Below are positions 38,392 through 49,091 of a DNA stretch of 64,000 bases, piece by piece (the stretch's first letter is position 1; the number at the start of each line of letters is the position of its first letter). A program made the position numbers and the translations under genes. The notes under the pieces were generated by a model. The model did not search any database. It saw only the letters and a list, made by a program, of their open reading frames with translations, and was not told the DNA's origin. This stretch comes from Chamaea fasciata. Its lineage: Eukaryota; Chordata; Aves; Passeriformes; Sylviidae. The stretch spans positions 88,709,637 through 88,773,636 of the forward strand of contig JARCOQ010000001.1 of NCBI GenBank assembly GCA_029207755.1. Direction: 5' to 3'.

Positions 38392-38538
38392 CTCGCCGGG
38401 CCACGCTGCTCACCGTGCCCACATTAATGGCGGCATCTTCCGAGGAGGACATCGACCGCAGACCCATCCGCCGCGTCCGCTCCAAGAGCGACACCCCCTA
38501 CCTCGCCGAGGCCCGCATCTCCTTCAACCTCGACACAG
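38392..38538 (+). CDS. PHACTR1: PHACTR1 alternative exon, copy B (49 residues)
   Basis: Copy B has the same length and phase as copy A, with acceptor CTCGCCAG and donor ACAG|GTGAGA. It encodes [16 protein letters not shown] and ends Ser-Phe-Asn-Leu-Asp-Thr. It is closer than copy A to the mammalian PHACTR1 sequence as I know it (Met-Ala-Ala-Ser-Ser-Glu, Val at 29, Ala at 39, Ser at 44), so it is probably the ancestral or canonical form. Arg28, Arg30 and Ser33 form an Arg-x-Arg-x-x-Ser basophilic kinase consensus, also present in copy A. Third positions are strongly G/C (42 of 48) because the exon lies in a CpG island. Met13 (ATG 38427-38429) could act as an internal start for island-derived transcripts; copy A has Val there. 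The frame stays open upstream into the intron as far as 38217, but that part is the pyrimidine tract and is not counted as coding. Confidence 0.92.
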
Positions 38539-40789
38539 GTGAGAGGCGGCCCGGCCCGGCGCGACCGGCGGCGGGGAAGGCAGGGAGGGAAGGGGCCGCC
38601 CCCGCCCTCCACCCCTGCCAGCGCCTGGGGGCTCCCCGGGCGCCGCCGGCCCTGCCCAGGTGCCCGCGCCTTCGCACCTCGCCGGCCTCCCCCGGCCCTG
38701 GCCCGCGGACCGGCTCCCCCTGCCCCGCGCCTCGCACCTGGGCGAGCCGGGGGCCGTCTGCCCTTCTCTGTTCAGCCCCTCGAAGCTGCCCCTCTCCCAG
38801 AGCGCCGCCCTCTCGCCCGGCACAGCGTCGTGGCGCATCCCCACAAGGCTTCTGCACTGTCCCTCCTCGCCAGGTGCTGGCGTCCCTCCTGGAGACGCTG
38901 CCCTTGGTGTTTTGCAAGTCTCCCAGGCTCGCTCTTTGCCTTCTTCCCCTGATGGGTTTGTGCCTCAGAAGTGCAAGGAAACTTGCACCTGCATTGTCCA
39001 CTTAGTTTCACAAGATCCCCAGTTGTCTCAGCTTTGCCTTTTGGGACTTTAGATGGGCATACAGCATGATGGTTTCTACCAACACACCTCAGCTCCCTGC
39101 ATTCACCTCCTCCTGCCTGTTACTGGGATGAACCACCTGCAGTTCTCTACCTGACCTTTCCTTCCCCTTTCTCCACTACTGTGCCTTCCTTTTTGCCACC
39201 TCTTCCTCATGACTCGCTTGAGATTTAAGCTGTCCTCTTCAGTTCATCCTGCACATGATGAAACTATCCTGTTTCTTTGCTCCTAGGCCTGTGGTTTTCC
39301 ATCCTTTCTTGACCTTTCCTTACGAGCTCTGTCAACAGCAAACTAACTACACCAGAGGTTGCTTGCTCTCAGAAACAATAGAAAAGAAAGTTCTTTCTGC
39401 TGGTTCTCTGCACCAAACCAGACTTCCTGTTTGGGAAGGTGGACAGCATGAGGGAGGATCTGTAGCCAGCAGTACTGCAGCCTCCCTCATGTCCCAGCAG
39501 TAGCACACAAAATGACCCAACTGTGTAACATTCTTTGATGCTGAGCCTGTCAGCTCACTGCCAGCTGTAAAGGGAAAAGAGCTGCCTTAGAGTTGCTGCT
39601 TGCCCTGCTGCAGTCTCTCCCATCCCTCCTCCCCCTTTTCAGCTGGCAGAAAGTTGGAGATGGCAGAGATGCATTTTATTCTCCATTTGGGGATGGAACA
39701 GATTCCCCTCCCCCTCCCATTATCCCTGCTGCAATTACACCCTTGGTAATGGCTGATGCGCAGTTTGGTTTTGCCACTGACACAACGGTTGGTTACGTTG
39801 TATGGCATGTCATTATTTCTCTCGGATCATGACTTCTAAAAAATTACCAAACCATGGGTAAGTTGGGTGACATTCCAGGGCACAGGCTGGAGGACTGTGC
39901 CAAGTGCCAAGTTTCAGCTCTATAAAGAACTGGAAGTGAAAACAGAAAGAGCATCGCTGTGTGTAAGGTGTAAATAAAAAAAAAGTCTGTGTATGGTTAT
40001 TTGACTGCTGAAATAACACTGTGCTGACTTGTGTTCTCTCAGGTAATGTTATGACATGTAGTTATAAATAGATAAACCAGTTAAGAGCAAGGCACCTTGA
40101 GGTCACCTGGTGCCTCACATCTCTATGCTGAGCTAGACATGCTGTCTTTGCTTACAAGTCCCAGAGGATGTGCAAGTCTCAAGGTACCTCTTTCCTGCAA
40201 TCCACCAAAGAATTTGGTGATTACTCTTAGCTTCCTTCTGTTCCTCCCCATGGCTCTCTATAATTTGGGTCTTTACTTGCAAACCTGGGAATGGAAATCC
40301 TTAAGAAAGAAATAATTAAAAGAAGCAGCACTGGTGTATCAAGAAATATAAATGAAAAATGTTGTAAGTAGTGCAAGTGTGTGTTTTCATTAATCCATCT
40401 GGCAGTGAGTAGTAAAAAAGCCAAAATTGCTTAGCAACCAGTATTGAGTGAGTGAGCCAAAAAGCAAGTGAAACGTGCCGCTGATACCCACTTCATTTCT
40501 GAGCTGTTTGGTTTACTCTTCTGTTTGCTCAGAAAGCACGAACCAAGCTGCCTGGGTTTGAGAACTCTCTAGTCTGCGGAAAAAGCCACTAGAAAATGTG
40601 TTTGGCCACTTTTGCTCATAGTTGGTAATACCACACAGCTCAGGCTTTCCTTTTGAAACTTATTGTTTAGGAGGTGCAATGTTCTTGCCTTTATTTGTTT
40701 GGCTCTGTGTGTGGGGAGGGGGGCGAAAACACCCTTTTTCTAAGCCGACCAGGTTTCCATTTGCAGTCTCGTTGCTGGTGTCTCTGCCG

Positions 40790-40985
40790 CTGTGCCACAG
40801 AGGGTACCGGGTCGCCCTCGGTGTCCCGGGGCCCCGCGGGCGGAGGGGCCCGACCTCCTGCCCGGAAGCCCGGGGCGCTGTCCACCACCCCCGGTGCTGA
40901 AGCCGCTCCGCCGGGGGTGGAGGACGCGTGTCCCGCCTTGCCTTGTTGTCCCAGTCTGTCCGTTTGCTGACAGCGCACGTGTGTG
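40790..40985. other. Short GC-rich, CpG-dense patch in the PHACTR1 intron
   Basis: About 190 bp of CpG-rich sequence (CCCGGGGCCCCGCGGGCGG and similar) stands alone in AT-rich intron, 2 kb downstream of the main island. No coding match is recognised, although several frames are open because stops are rare in GC-rich DNA. It could be a satellite of the main island, an alternative first exon, or a GC-rich relic. Moderate donor-like GT sites follow near 41030-41042. Confidence 0.5.
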
Positions 40986-43900
40986 CACAGGGGTGTGTTT
41001 ATCTCTTTGCCTGTGCAGGGGGAAGATGGTAGGAAGGAAGTAAAGCTGTTTCTTCAGCCCACGGTTGCAGTCGAAGCTAAAGTGGTGCTTGGGGCGCAGG
41101 AAAGAACTTCTTCCTTGTGTGCTTATTGCTTGTTTCCATAGTGCATTCCATATCTACTCTTGCTGTTCAATCACTGCTTACAGAGCTATTTTTCCTACAG
41201 CTGTTACGAGTCAAGCTGCATCCCCCAGTCATTGTCTTCTGTCAGAACATGGTCAAAGTTTGACTGCAGCATGCAGCTGCTGCTTTGCTGTATTGGAATT
41301 TCAAATCCACTTTTATTAATGAGCCATTTCCAGATACAGTGAATACTGCTCTTCTCCACCCTTAATTGCAACCACTAGTTAAGAACTATCAGGTTTTTAT
41401 CTACTTCAGCTGTACATTATAATTATACCATTACTGCTGTTATCTGTATTGTTGAACAACTGAGATTGCATACAGAGTCAATTATACAATTTGGTTATAG
41501 CACATATTTGGTCTGGGTCTTTAAAAAACACAATTTGCAAGTGATTAACAGTGCAGCTTGTACCTCCCCTGTCTTTCAATTATATTAACAGCTCTGCTTT
41601 GTTTGTTTTTCCAAAACATACCAATTTATTGTGTTTGTTGCTATATATTGATCAATTAACTCACAATTATTACCTAGCATGAGTTGACAAATGCTGTTCG
41701 ATTAGTTGTGCCTGGTACGGTTTTTTGTCTGGTGTTCCCAAACTGATTAAAATACCATGTTGTTTTCCAAACCCAGGTTTATTCTCTCTATTATTATACA
41801 TATGCAAATCCAATTAATCTGAGTTATGTGCTCATATCAAGAGGATAATACTTCCCAAAGGATTGAAATTACCTCTTCTGCCAAAATTAATGTAGCTACG
41901 TAACATTGTAAAGCGATAGGCAACTATAAATTCTTTTTCCATATTTGATACTAAATCAGTTCCATACAGAAATTATTTTTTTTATTTTCTCTACAACTTC
42001 CTCCAGTGCAACGCTAGAGGAATATGGAATATGCTCTCACTTTTGCGTGGTGGTCTTTTATTTTCTTTATTATGATTAGTAATCTGGTGTTGCTCCATCT
42101 CTTAACATCCATCTTTGTCTTTTCATACACATCTTCTTAAAAACAGTTTTCAAATTGTCTTCCTAACTTTCTGATTCAGGCATCTAAAAGCTAATCCCAA
42201 ATTACTTCTGAAAACTTGTCCATCTGTGACAGTTGCCCAATAGCATCATCACTTTCCTGGTCCTGTGCCAGCTGATAAGTTCAAGTGGTTTTTATCAGTT
42301 TTGACCTGTTACAGGTTTTGGCTGAGTTCTATTCTTCCTGTTGCAAAATACTGTACTCTTTAAATGGCAGTGCATGGTATGTAGCTTTCAAGCTTGATAA
42401 ATTGGCAGAGGTGATGACTGATAAGGAAATAAACTGCTTAAAAGTCACTAAATTATCCAAGATGTATGAGCTTTTCTCCTGCCTCACCCTTCATGCAGCT
42501 ACTTGGGGAATGCCTGTCAGAATTTTATTGATGTTTGTTAGGTAAGTTGGGGGACTACTTGCACTGAGTTGATCTGGTCATGTTCTTTTAGGCTTTCAAG
42601 TGTCAGTCATTATTGAAGCTATTTCTATATACAGACAGATGCTCTTACTCCTCCCTAGCCGAAAAAGAGTAAGCTTTGCACTGCAATTGTCTGCAAAGCT
42701 GATTCTAGCGAACTCACTTCTTGTTAAATGGTGCAAGAAGCTGTCTATATCTCAGCTCCTCAATCATTCAGGGCAGTCACCGAATGTCGGCCTTTGTTTG
42801 AGCAAGGCTGATTGTCTACTTATTTAACCTGGGAATGGAGACTCAGGGAGAAAGCAAGCCAATGCCTTGGAGTAGGTGTAAGGCCAGAATGACTGCAGTA
42901 GCTGTACTAAGAGTCAGAAAGAATTAGTTTCCATGCTGTGAAATGGGGAGAGGGGAGATTTTGAATGTGAATATATTCCTCCCACCCTGACTTCAAAGTG
43001 TGTACCAGTGGTGCAACCAAACAGAAGCCAGAGGAGCAGCAGGAGGAGTGCAGGAGCTGGACTCTGAATAGAGAGAAGAGGGAAAGAGGTAGCAACAGAT
43101 AGGACTCAATAGAGATGGTGCAGCCTGTGCAAGCCATGGAGCCCAGCTGGCTCGCTCAGCCCCTGGAGCATTGCACAGATTTTTAGTGCACTGAAGTCAC
43201 TCAGTAATCTCACTGAAGTAGCTGGATCCTCAAGTGATTTAAGTCATTTGTTGACTTCAGCCAGGGATCTGAGCCAGACTGTAGAAATATACATCTCTGC
43301 TCCCCTTCAATGATGAAAGATCTGTTTTATCTCTTTGTGGTATGGAGCCACATGTTGTCCTGGAATGTGTTCTGGGAAAGCAAAGCTGAGAGGGAAAGGA
43401 CTGAGTGGTTGTGCATAATTTTGCCATGGGTACAGAAGAAAGGTCCTTGTGTGTAGAAAGGCAAGTGAACTTGCTACCATTTAGTGTTCTTAAGCAGTGA
43501 CGAATAAATCACACTGGGGAGAGGAAAAAAATCTACGTCAGCCTGTGTTAGTGCTGCTGCAAGCAGAATTAATTCACAGGGTGTAAAAAGGGAGGAGGAT
43601 CCTGGCAGAAACTGCTGAATGGCTGAGACAAATGTTCGCAAGCTGGGAAATGTTCATGGTCGGCTGTTTCTGTCATGCAGAGCTGGTGGGGGAAAGCCAG
43701 GACACAAAGGGTGACTGTTAGTTTTAGATGTGGGAATTTACCCGGCCTGAACTGGGCACAAAGTTGAAATCAAAAGTGTCTTACATTTTCAGTATCCTGG
43801 CACCTTCCGTGCTCTGTTTGTGCCCTAGGGTTTCTTGCAGCTTTCATGGTAGGCTGCCTCACTCTTACTGTTTGTACCTCTGTATTCACTGCATTATATG

Positions 43901-45520
43901 GCTTTAGAGCTATGCAGAATACTTTTCAGGGATCAAAATGATGTATGATTTTGCTTCCTAATGGAAAGATAATGTTATTTGTGTATTAGCCTCATATATG
44001 TTGATTTGTCTGGAAGGATATGATACATTTTGCTGCAGTGAGCAAGGAGGAGCTTGTGAACTTTATTTTGTTACTTTATAAAATAAAAAAGAATATTTAT
44101 ATAGCTCACTGAGGTGGGTAAATTGTAAATAGGTGAAAATAAAGTGAAATTACTTGACTGGATTTTCTGCAGGAAATCTCCATCCCATTAATTTTTAATT
44201 TTCTCTAAATCCCATCATTTTATTTAAAAGTCTGTTTTGAAGTTGCTGAGTTTGCCCCTGGTCATCCTTACAAATGATTTAACACAGTTAATCATCTCTG
44301 CAGTCATTTGAAATGCTATCACATTTGGAGTTGTGTTATTTCTTCCCTGTTTATCCAGTGTTTGAATGTATCTGTAATAAAATACTCTGCATGGTTTCAT
44401 GATATATGAATAAATGCTCCCTAAAACTATATACGAATTTCAACAGCTTTGGGTTTATGGACCTCACAGATTAGAAATAATGTGGAAAGGTTGATCTGAA
44501 GGACATAACAGTGTTTTTAAAAATAGTTTTAAATTATGTTGGCTTTAGGTTTTCAGGTAGAAAAGATTGGTCTCAGGAGAACAGGGGAGAGAGAAATAGG
44601 CAGTAGTAGGCTTTCTAATACGTGTGGGAGGTTTTATTAATTTTTGGAGAAAGATTAGTAAAAATGCTTGCTTGGAAAATTTCCACTTCTTGCTCTGCTC
44701 TAATCACTCCCTCAGTTTATTGTCATGGAGATCCATGTCATACTTAGGAACCCAAATCGCAGGTTTTGGCAAAGCAATTCTTAATACCTTTATAAAAAGG
44801 ACCTGAAGAACTGGCCTCCTTTGCCATCAGGTGTTGCCTTACAAAACCTTGTGCCTGCACTTTAACTGACTGATGACTGATAGTCTTAATGCTGCTTAAT
44901 TTGGAGTATAGCTGGAGATCAGATGTATGTCATTCATTTCCTGGCTGTTTTCCAGCCCTGGGAGCATGAGTACACATTCCAGGAAAAATGAGCATCCAAG
45001 CTGAAAGCCACCCTTCATGTGGCAAAGATAGGCCATTTGAGATAACCTGCCCTTCCCAGGGCTAAGTGCACTGGCTGAAAGCACCTCTGTATCAACAAGC
45101 AGTTTAGAGAGATAGAGGACTTATCAGCAACTGAGGTTTTAACTCTTGTACTTGACTTTGGAGACTTAAGACTGTGACCTTCACTGAGTGCCAGATAGGA
45201 ATAAGTTTACATGTACTCCAAGTCCTGTTAAATGGGAGAGATGCCCTTGCTTCACCAGCTGTCATCTAACAGGAATTTTTGATGCAGACTTGAGTGAAAA
45301 AATACGACTGAGGACAGTTTGAAGGGAAGGGTGAAGTTAAAATGATGGAACTGGCAAGAGTAAAATGATATAAGATCCATTTCTCTGAATGTTGGAGATG
45401 TTCTCATGTTATGATATTCTTGTGGCACTGCACATATGCATCATCTTTCTGTGTCGGGGGGCAGCTGATACACATGCAGTCAATGGCATCGACACTGCTG
45501 TGAAACAAATGTGGCAGGGG

Positions 45521-45623
45521 ATGGATGGATGGATGGATGGATGGATGGATGGATGGATGGATGGAAGGAAGGAAGGAAGGAAGGAAGGAAGGAAGGAAGG
45601 AAGGAAGGAAGGAAGGAAGGAAG
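45521..45623 (+). repeat. Compound microsatellite (ATGG)11 (AAGG)14
   Basis: Eleven ATGG units (45521-45564) run directly into fourteen AAGG units plus AAG (45565-45623) with no interruption. The AAGG part is a pure homopurine mirror repeat. Long uninterrupted tetranucleotides are normally polymorphic. All frames are open through it, which creates spurious ORFs on both strands. Confidence 0.97.
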
Positions 45624-46028
45624 ATATGTGCTTGCTTTGGAATCACAATGATGTCTTGTAAAACTCTCTGCAGTATGTGTGACTTTAAGGCTGCTGTAGT
45701 TCTTTTTTATTAACTCGGTCCTTCAAGAAAATTGATGTTGCAGAATCTGCCTGGATAAGAAGTTCTCTCTGTGTTTTTCTTGATGATCTTTTTGGGTTAA
45801 CACAACCAAGTACATTCCTGCAAACTGGGAGGATGCAAAATCTGTTTTGTTTTGTTCTGTTTTGTTTAATCAGGAACCATAATTTTCTTCTTGGAACTAG
45901 GTCTTTAAGGAAACTGCATTTTTCCAAAACTTCAAAATTGGCAACCCTGTTCAGAATTATTAGCTGTAAAATCTTGTAAAAAGAAAAGACCTAATCCTCA
46001 GTAACAGGTATAATTAGCTTTAATGCTT

Positions 46029-46078
46029 AATTACTCTGAGTCAACTAATTGGTTTCATTGGGACTACTCAGAGTAATT
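46029..46078. repeat. 13-bp perfect inverted repeat carrying an AP-1 consensus
   Basis: AATTACTCTGAGT (46029-46041) and ACTCAGAGTAATT (46066-46078) are exact reverse complements with a 24-nt spacer. TGAGTCA, the AP-1 consensus, spans 46037-46043 at the inner edge of the left arm. The repeat is observed; binding is only a possibility. Confidence 0.75.
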
Positions 46079-49068
46079 CTCAGAGCTGGGCATGTAAGCG
46101 TCTTCAGAATCAGTCTTAAAGTTGTTTGTAAGTTTTCACAAAAGTCATTAGTCCAGAAAGAATGTCCTGGACCGTATGTTTTCAAATAAAAAATGTCAAT
46201 GTTAATGAAATATTGTGTTATAAAAGTTATTTCTTGTGCTTCTGCTTTAGACCATAGAGTCAGTGTGGAATGTTTTACTTCCATAGTGAAATTAAACTTG
46301 GCTGCCTTCATGCCTTCTTGGTGATGAATCTTCGTGATGGTGTATCTCTTGTGGATAAGGTGCAAAAAATGTCACTTTTAACATTTTCATCATATTAATG
46401 TGATGCATTTTACATGGTAATACAACTTCTTGATATAGTCCACTCAAATGTTTTCTTCATTCAGAATACTATCGGGATAAAATTACTTATAATCATGCAA
46501 TAACCATTTTTAATCATGCAATTCTGTTGCCTTCATTTATAATGCATTGGTGGTCTTATTTTATATTGGTATGCTGAAGCCACCGCTAGACCCCCACTAT
46601 ATGGTCACCATCCCTAAGTTTCATTGTAGAGACAATGTTCCTGAATATTCAAAAGAAGATAATTAGTGCCTTTACTGCAAACTGTAATAATTTTTGTATC
46701 TTGAAATTCCAGTTCAGTGTATAAGAATGTGAAGATGGTGCCCAAACAAGAATTGGATGAGTAGCAAATTCAGCAAGAAAATAGGGAGGCAGAGCTGAAA
46801 ACTTAAATGTTCATGTTTCTTCTGCATTCCAGATTCACTGTGGTTTCATTCTGGTTATGAAGTACATAAGACTGGGGAAGCATGTGACTAGAGCTTGCAC
46901 ATACTTATGTTTTTATACACTGTATGAACACACATCATTTTAATTGCGATGGATAGCAACTGCAGTGCATGTTTTGGTTAATCAGAATATTCTTGCTATG
47001 CATAATTTATGTTGCAACATCATTTTTACGGTTAGTGCATACTATCCTTGGACAGACAGACATCTGGTTAATAGTTTATCAGCAAATTAAATACTTGATG
47101 CATTATTAAAATGAAAGAGAAATTTCATCAGGGCCAAGTTTAATTCTATGCTAGAATGTTGGAAAGTTGTATAAAGCCTGACTCAAGCTTGATGCCCCAA
47201 ATTTGGGAGGACCTGTTTTGACTGTGGCACTTGTCTACCAGTGTGTGCTTATTTCTGCTCTGTGGGTAAAAGGCTACAGAGTCTACTGACAGATTTGAGA
47301 ACTGACTGGGGGGTGTGTCCTTGGGAAGAATGTTCCTATGTTCCCTCAGTCAGTCAAGTGTTAAAATGGTGTTAAGCCATCAGAAACAGTGTTAAAAGAC
47401 TCCCTTTAAGCTAGTCCCATTTTGCTACAGCTTTGCACTAAGCCATAAGAACCTCTTTCAGAACAGAAAATATCCCCCCAGTTAAGAAGAAATGGGAAAT
47501 TATTAGTTATAGTGCAGTATTCCTTGAGAAGGAGATTACTCCCATCTGACATCTGTAATGGTCCTTTGTTTTCCTTGCTGAGATCACTGATAGTGCAGTT
47601 TTCATACATAATATTTTTCTTCTGTTTTCTCTGTTTTCTTGCACTAGAGAAGTGCTAGAAACAAATGTGGAGACCTTGACAAAGCTGTGCTTGGTGCATG
47701 AGGCATCTGTAATGTTTGGAGGAGAATGCCCAGCCTAGTTGCAGGAGCATGTGGGTGTGAAAGTCATGCTGTGCAGTGTGCTGGGGAAGTGGTCTGTAGC
47801 TGACTCTCTCATGTGAGGTCTCAGCTCCTGGCTTCTGTGGGGTTGTGTTGTTGTTGACATCTCTCTTTTCCTGTTGGCTTTTCCATTCTCCAGTGTTTAT
47901 CAGGGCTATGTATGTGGGCAGCAGCAATATGTTGGCCTGCAGCTTCCTGAGGGCTGTGCCTGCTGTCTTGGCAGAGATGCCATACCAGCATTTAAAACTC
48001 TAAGTTGGGAACTATAACTTAAATGGTCACCATGCATCCTTAGGAGCTCTGGTAAAGAGCTAATAATCTACATGGTGCTTCCATGAACCCGGTTAAGGCA
48101 GTCATTCCCCAGAGCAATGGTCACTCCTCTCTGCATGGAGGCTGCTCTTCTGGTTGTGGGTAGAGGTGGTTTATTGAAAATACCAAGGTGGAGAGTTAGG
48201 AATAAACTGCATTAAGCTGCTAATGAGTAGTCATTGTTTGTATTTAAAGCCGTTTAGCATGTTCATCCATTCATGAACAATTTAATTTTGTCTTAACATT
48301 TTCTTTGTTCATCATCCTTTATGACTTACACTACACATTAAGGCACTTTTTAGATGTGCTGAATGTTTTTCCAAAAATCGTTAGAAGTTTTTTTTCCAAA
48401 ATTACTTTTTTCAATTTTTTTTTTCTCACAATTACTTACTACGTTGAAGTAGCCAAGAAAAAAATGAAAAGTAATTGATCATTTTAATTTTCTCTGTGTG
48501 GAAGAACAGCAAAATCTTTCAAAGCTAATAAGAAAAAATTAACTGGGGCTAACTAATTACATGTAAAATGATAGCCTGTAATTATAAGGCAAGAAGAAAT
48601 CAATAAAGCTCGATTTGTAATTTAGTCTTATCTCAAGGCTCAGAAGAACAAACCATTCTGTGAGATAAATTTTATAAGATTGCTTCAAATAATTTTTTTG
48701 AGCTAATTAGTTGATAATTTTTTTTTATTATTTTTTAAAGAAAACCAAATAGACATCACTTAATAACCTTGGACTTTAACCTTGCAAGCTTTCCCCTCTG
48801 GAAGCAGTTGGTCTAACAGCTTTGTCAATATTGAAGGAGAGCCAAGGGCAGAGTGGTAAAAATATTTGGTTGAGAAGTATCGTTACACAGATGGAACACA
48901 GCTTTTTGTTAACATGCTTCATGACGTAGTAGTAAGAAACCAGGGGAAAGAATCACCAAGATTAAGGCAACGCAGGACAGGGGTTGTCATTAAAACATGT
49001 CAGGGCTTACTAAACTTAACTGCTCACAGTTAGTGCTGCTCTAGGCAGCAGAAACATGATGTTAGCAG

Positions 49069-49091
49069 GTACCCACCAAAGTGGTGGGTAC
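49069..49091. repeat. 10-bp hairpin with 3-nt loop
   Basis: GTACCCACCA and TGGTGGGTAC flank AAG. The stem is perfect and GC-rich. No gene context suggests a structured RNA. Confidence 0.7.

Larger units (their letters stand above)
37900..38870. promoter_or_regulatory. Intragenic CpG island containing exon copy B
   Basis: GC content and CpG density rise abruptly from the AT-rich intron near 37.9 kb and fall back near 38.9 kb. The island holds Sp1-type boxes such as GGGGCGGGG at 38098-38106 and GGCGGGCGGG near 38154-38163. It encloses exon copy B and its pyrimidine tract. Islands of this size usually mark promoters, so an internal PHACTR1 promoter is plausible. No TATA box is seen. Confidence 0.8.

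Noticed and set aside
37979..38494. 171-codon minus-strand frame rich in Arg and Gly
   Set aside because: It is antisense to the CpG island and pyrimidine tract; low-complexity GC-rich DNA has few stops.
38217..39005. 262-codon + strand open frame across exon copy B
   Set aside because: Only 38392-38538 is real exon. The upstream part is the adenine-free pyrimidine tract (Pro/Ser/Leu runs) and the downstream part is GC-rich intron after a valid donor.
40020..40050. TTCTCTCAG|GTAATG as a third recursive splice site
   Set aside because: The donor half is weak (no GTRAGT), so it does not meet the motif.
42515..42550. TTAG|GTAAGT as a recursive splice site
   Set aside because: The donor is perfect, but the acceptor half lacks a pyrimidine tract (many G and A in the preceding 20 nt).
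45389..45661. Open frames on both strands with Met-Asp-Gly-Trp and Gly-Arg-Lys-Glu repeats
   Set aside because: They are direct translations of the ATGG/AAGG microsatellite.
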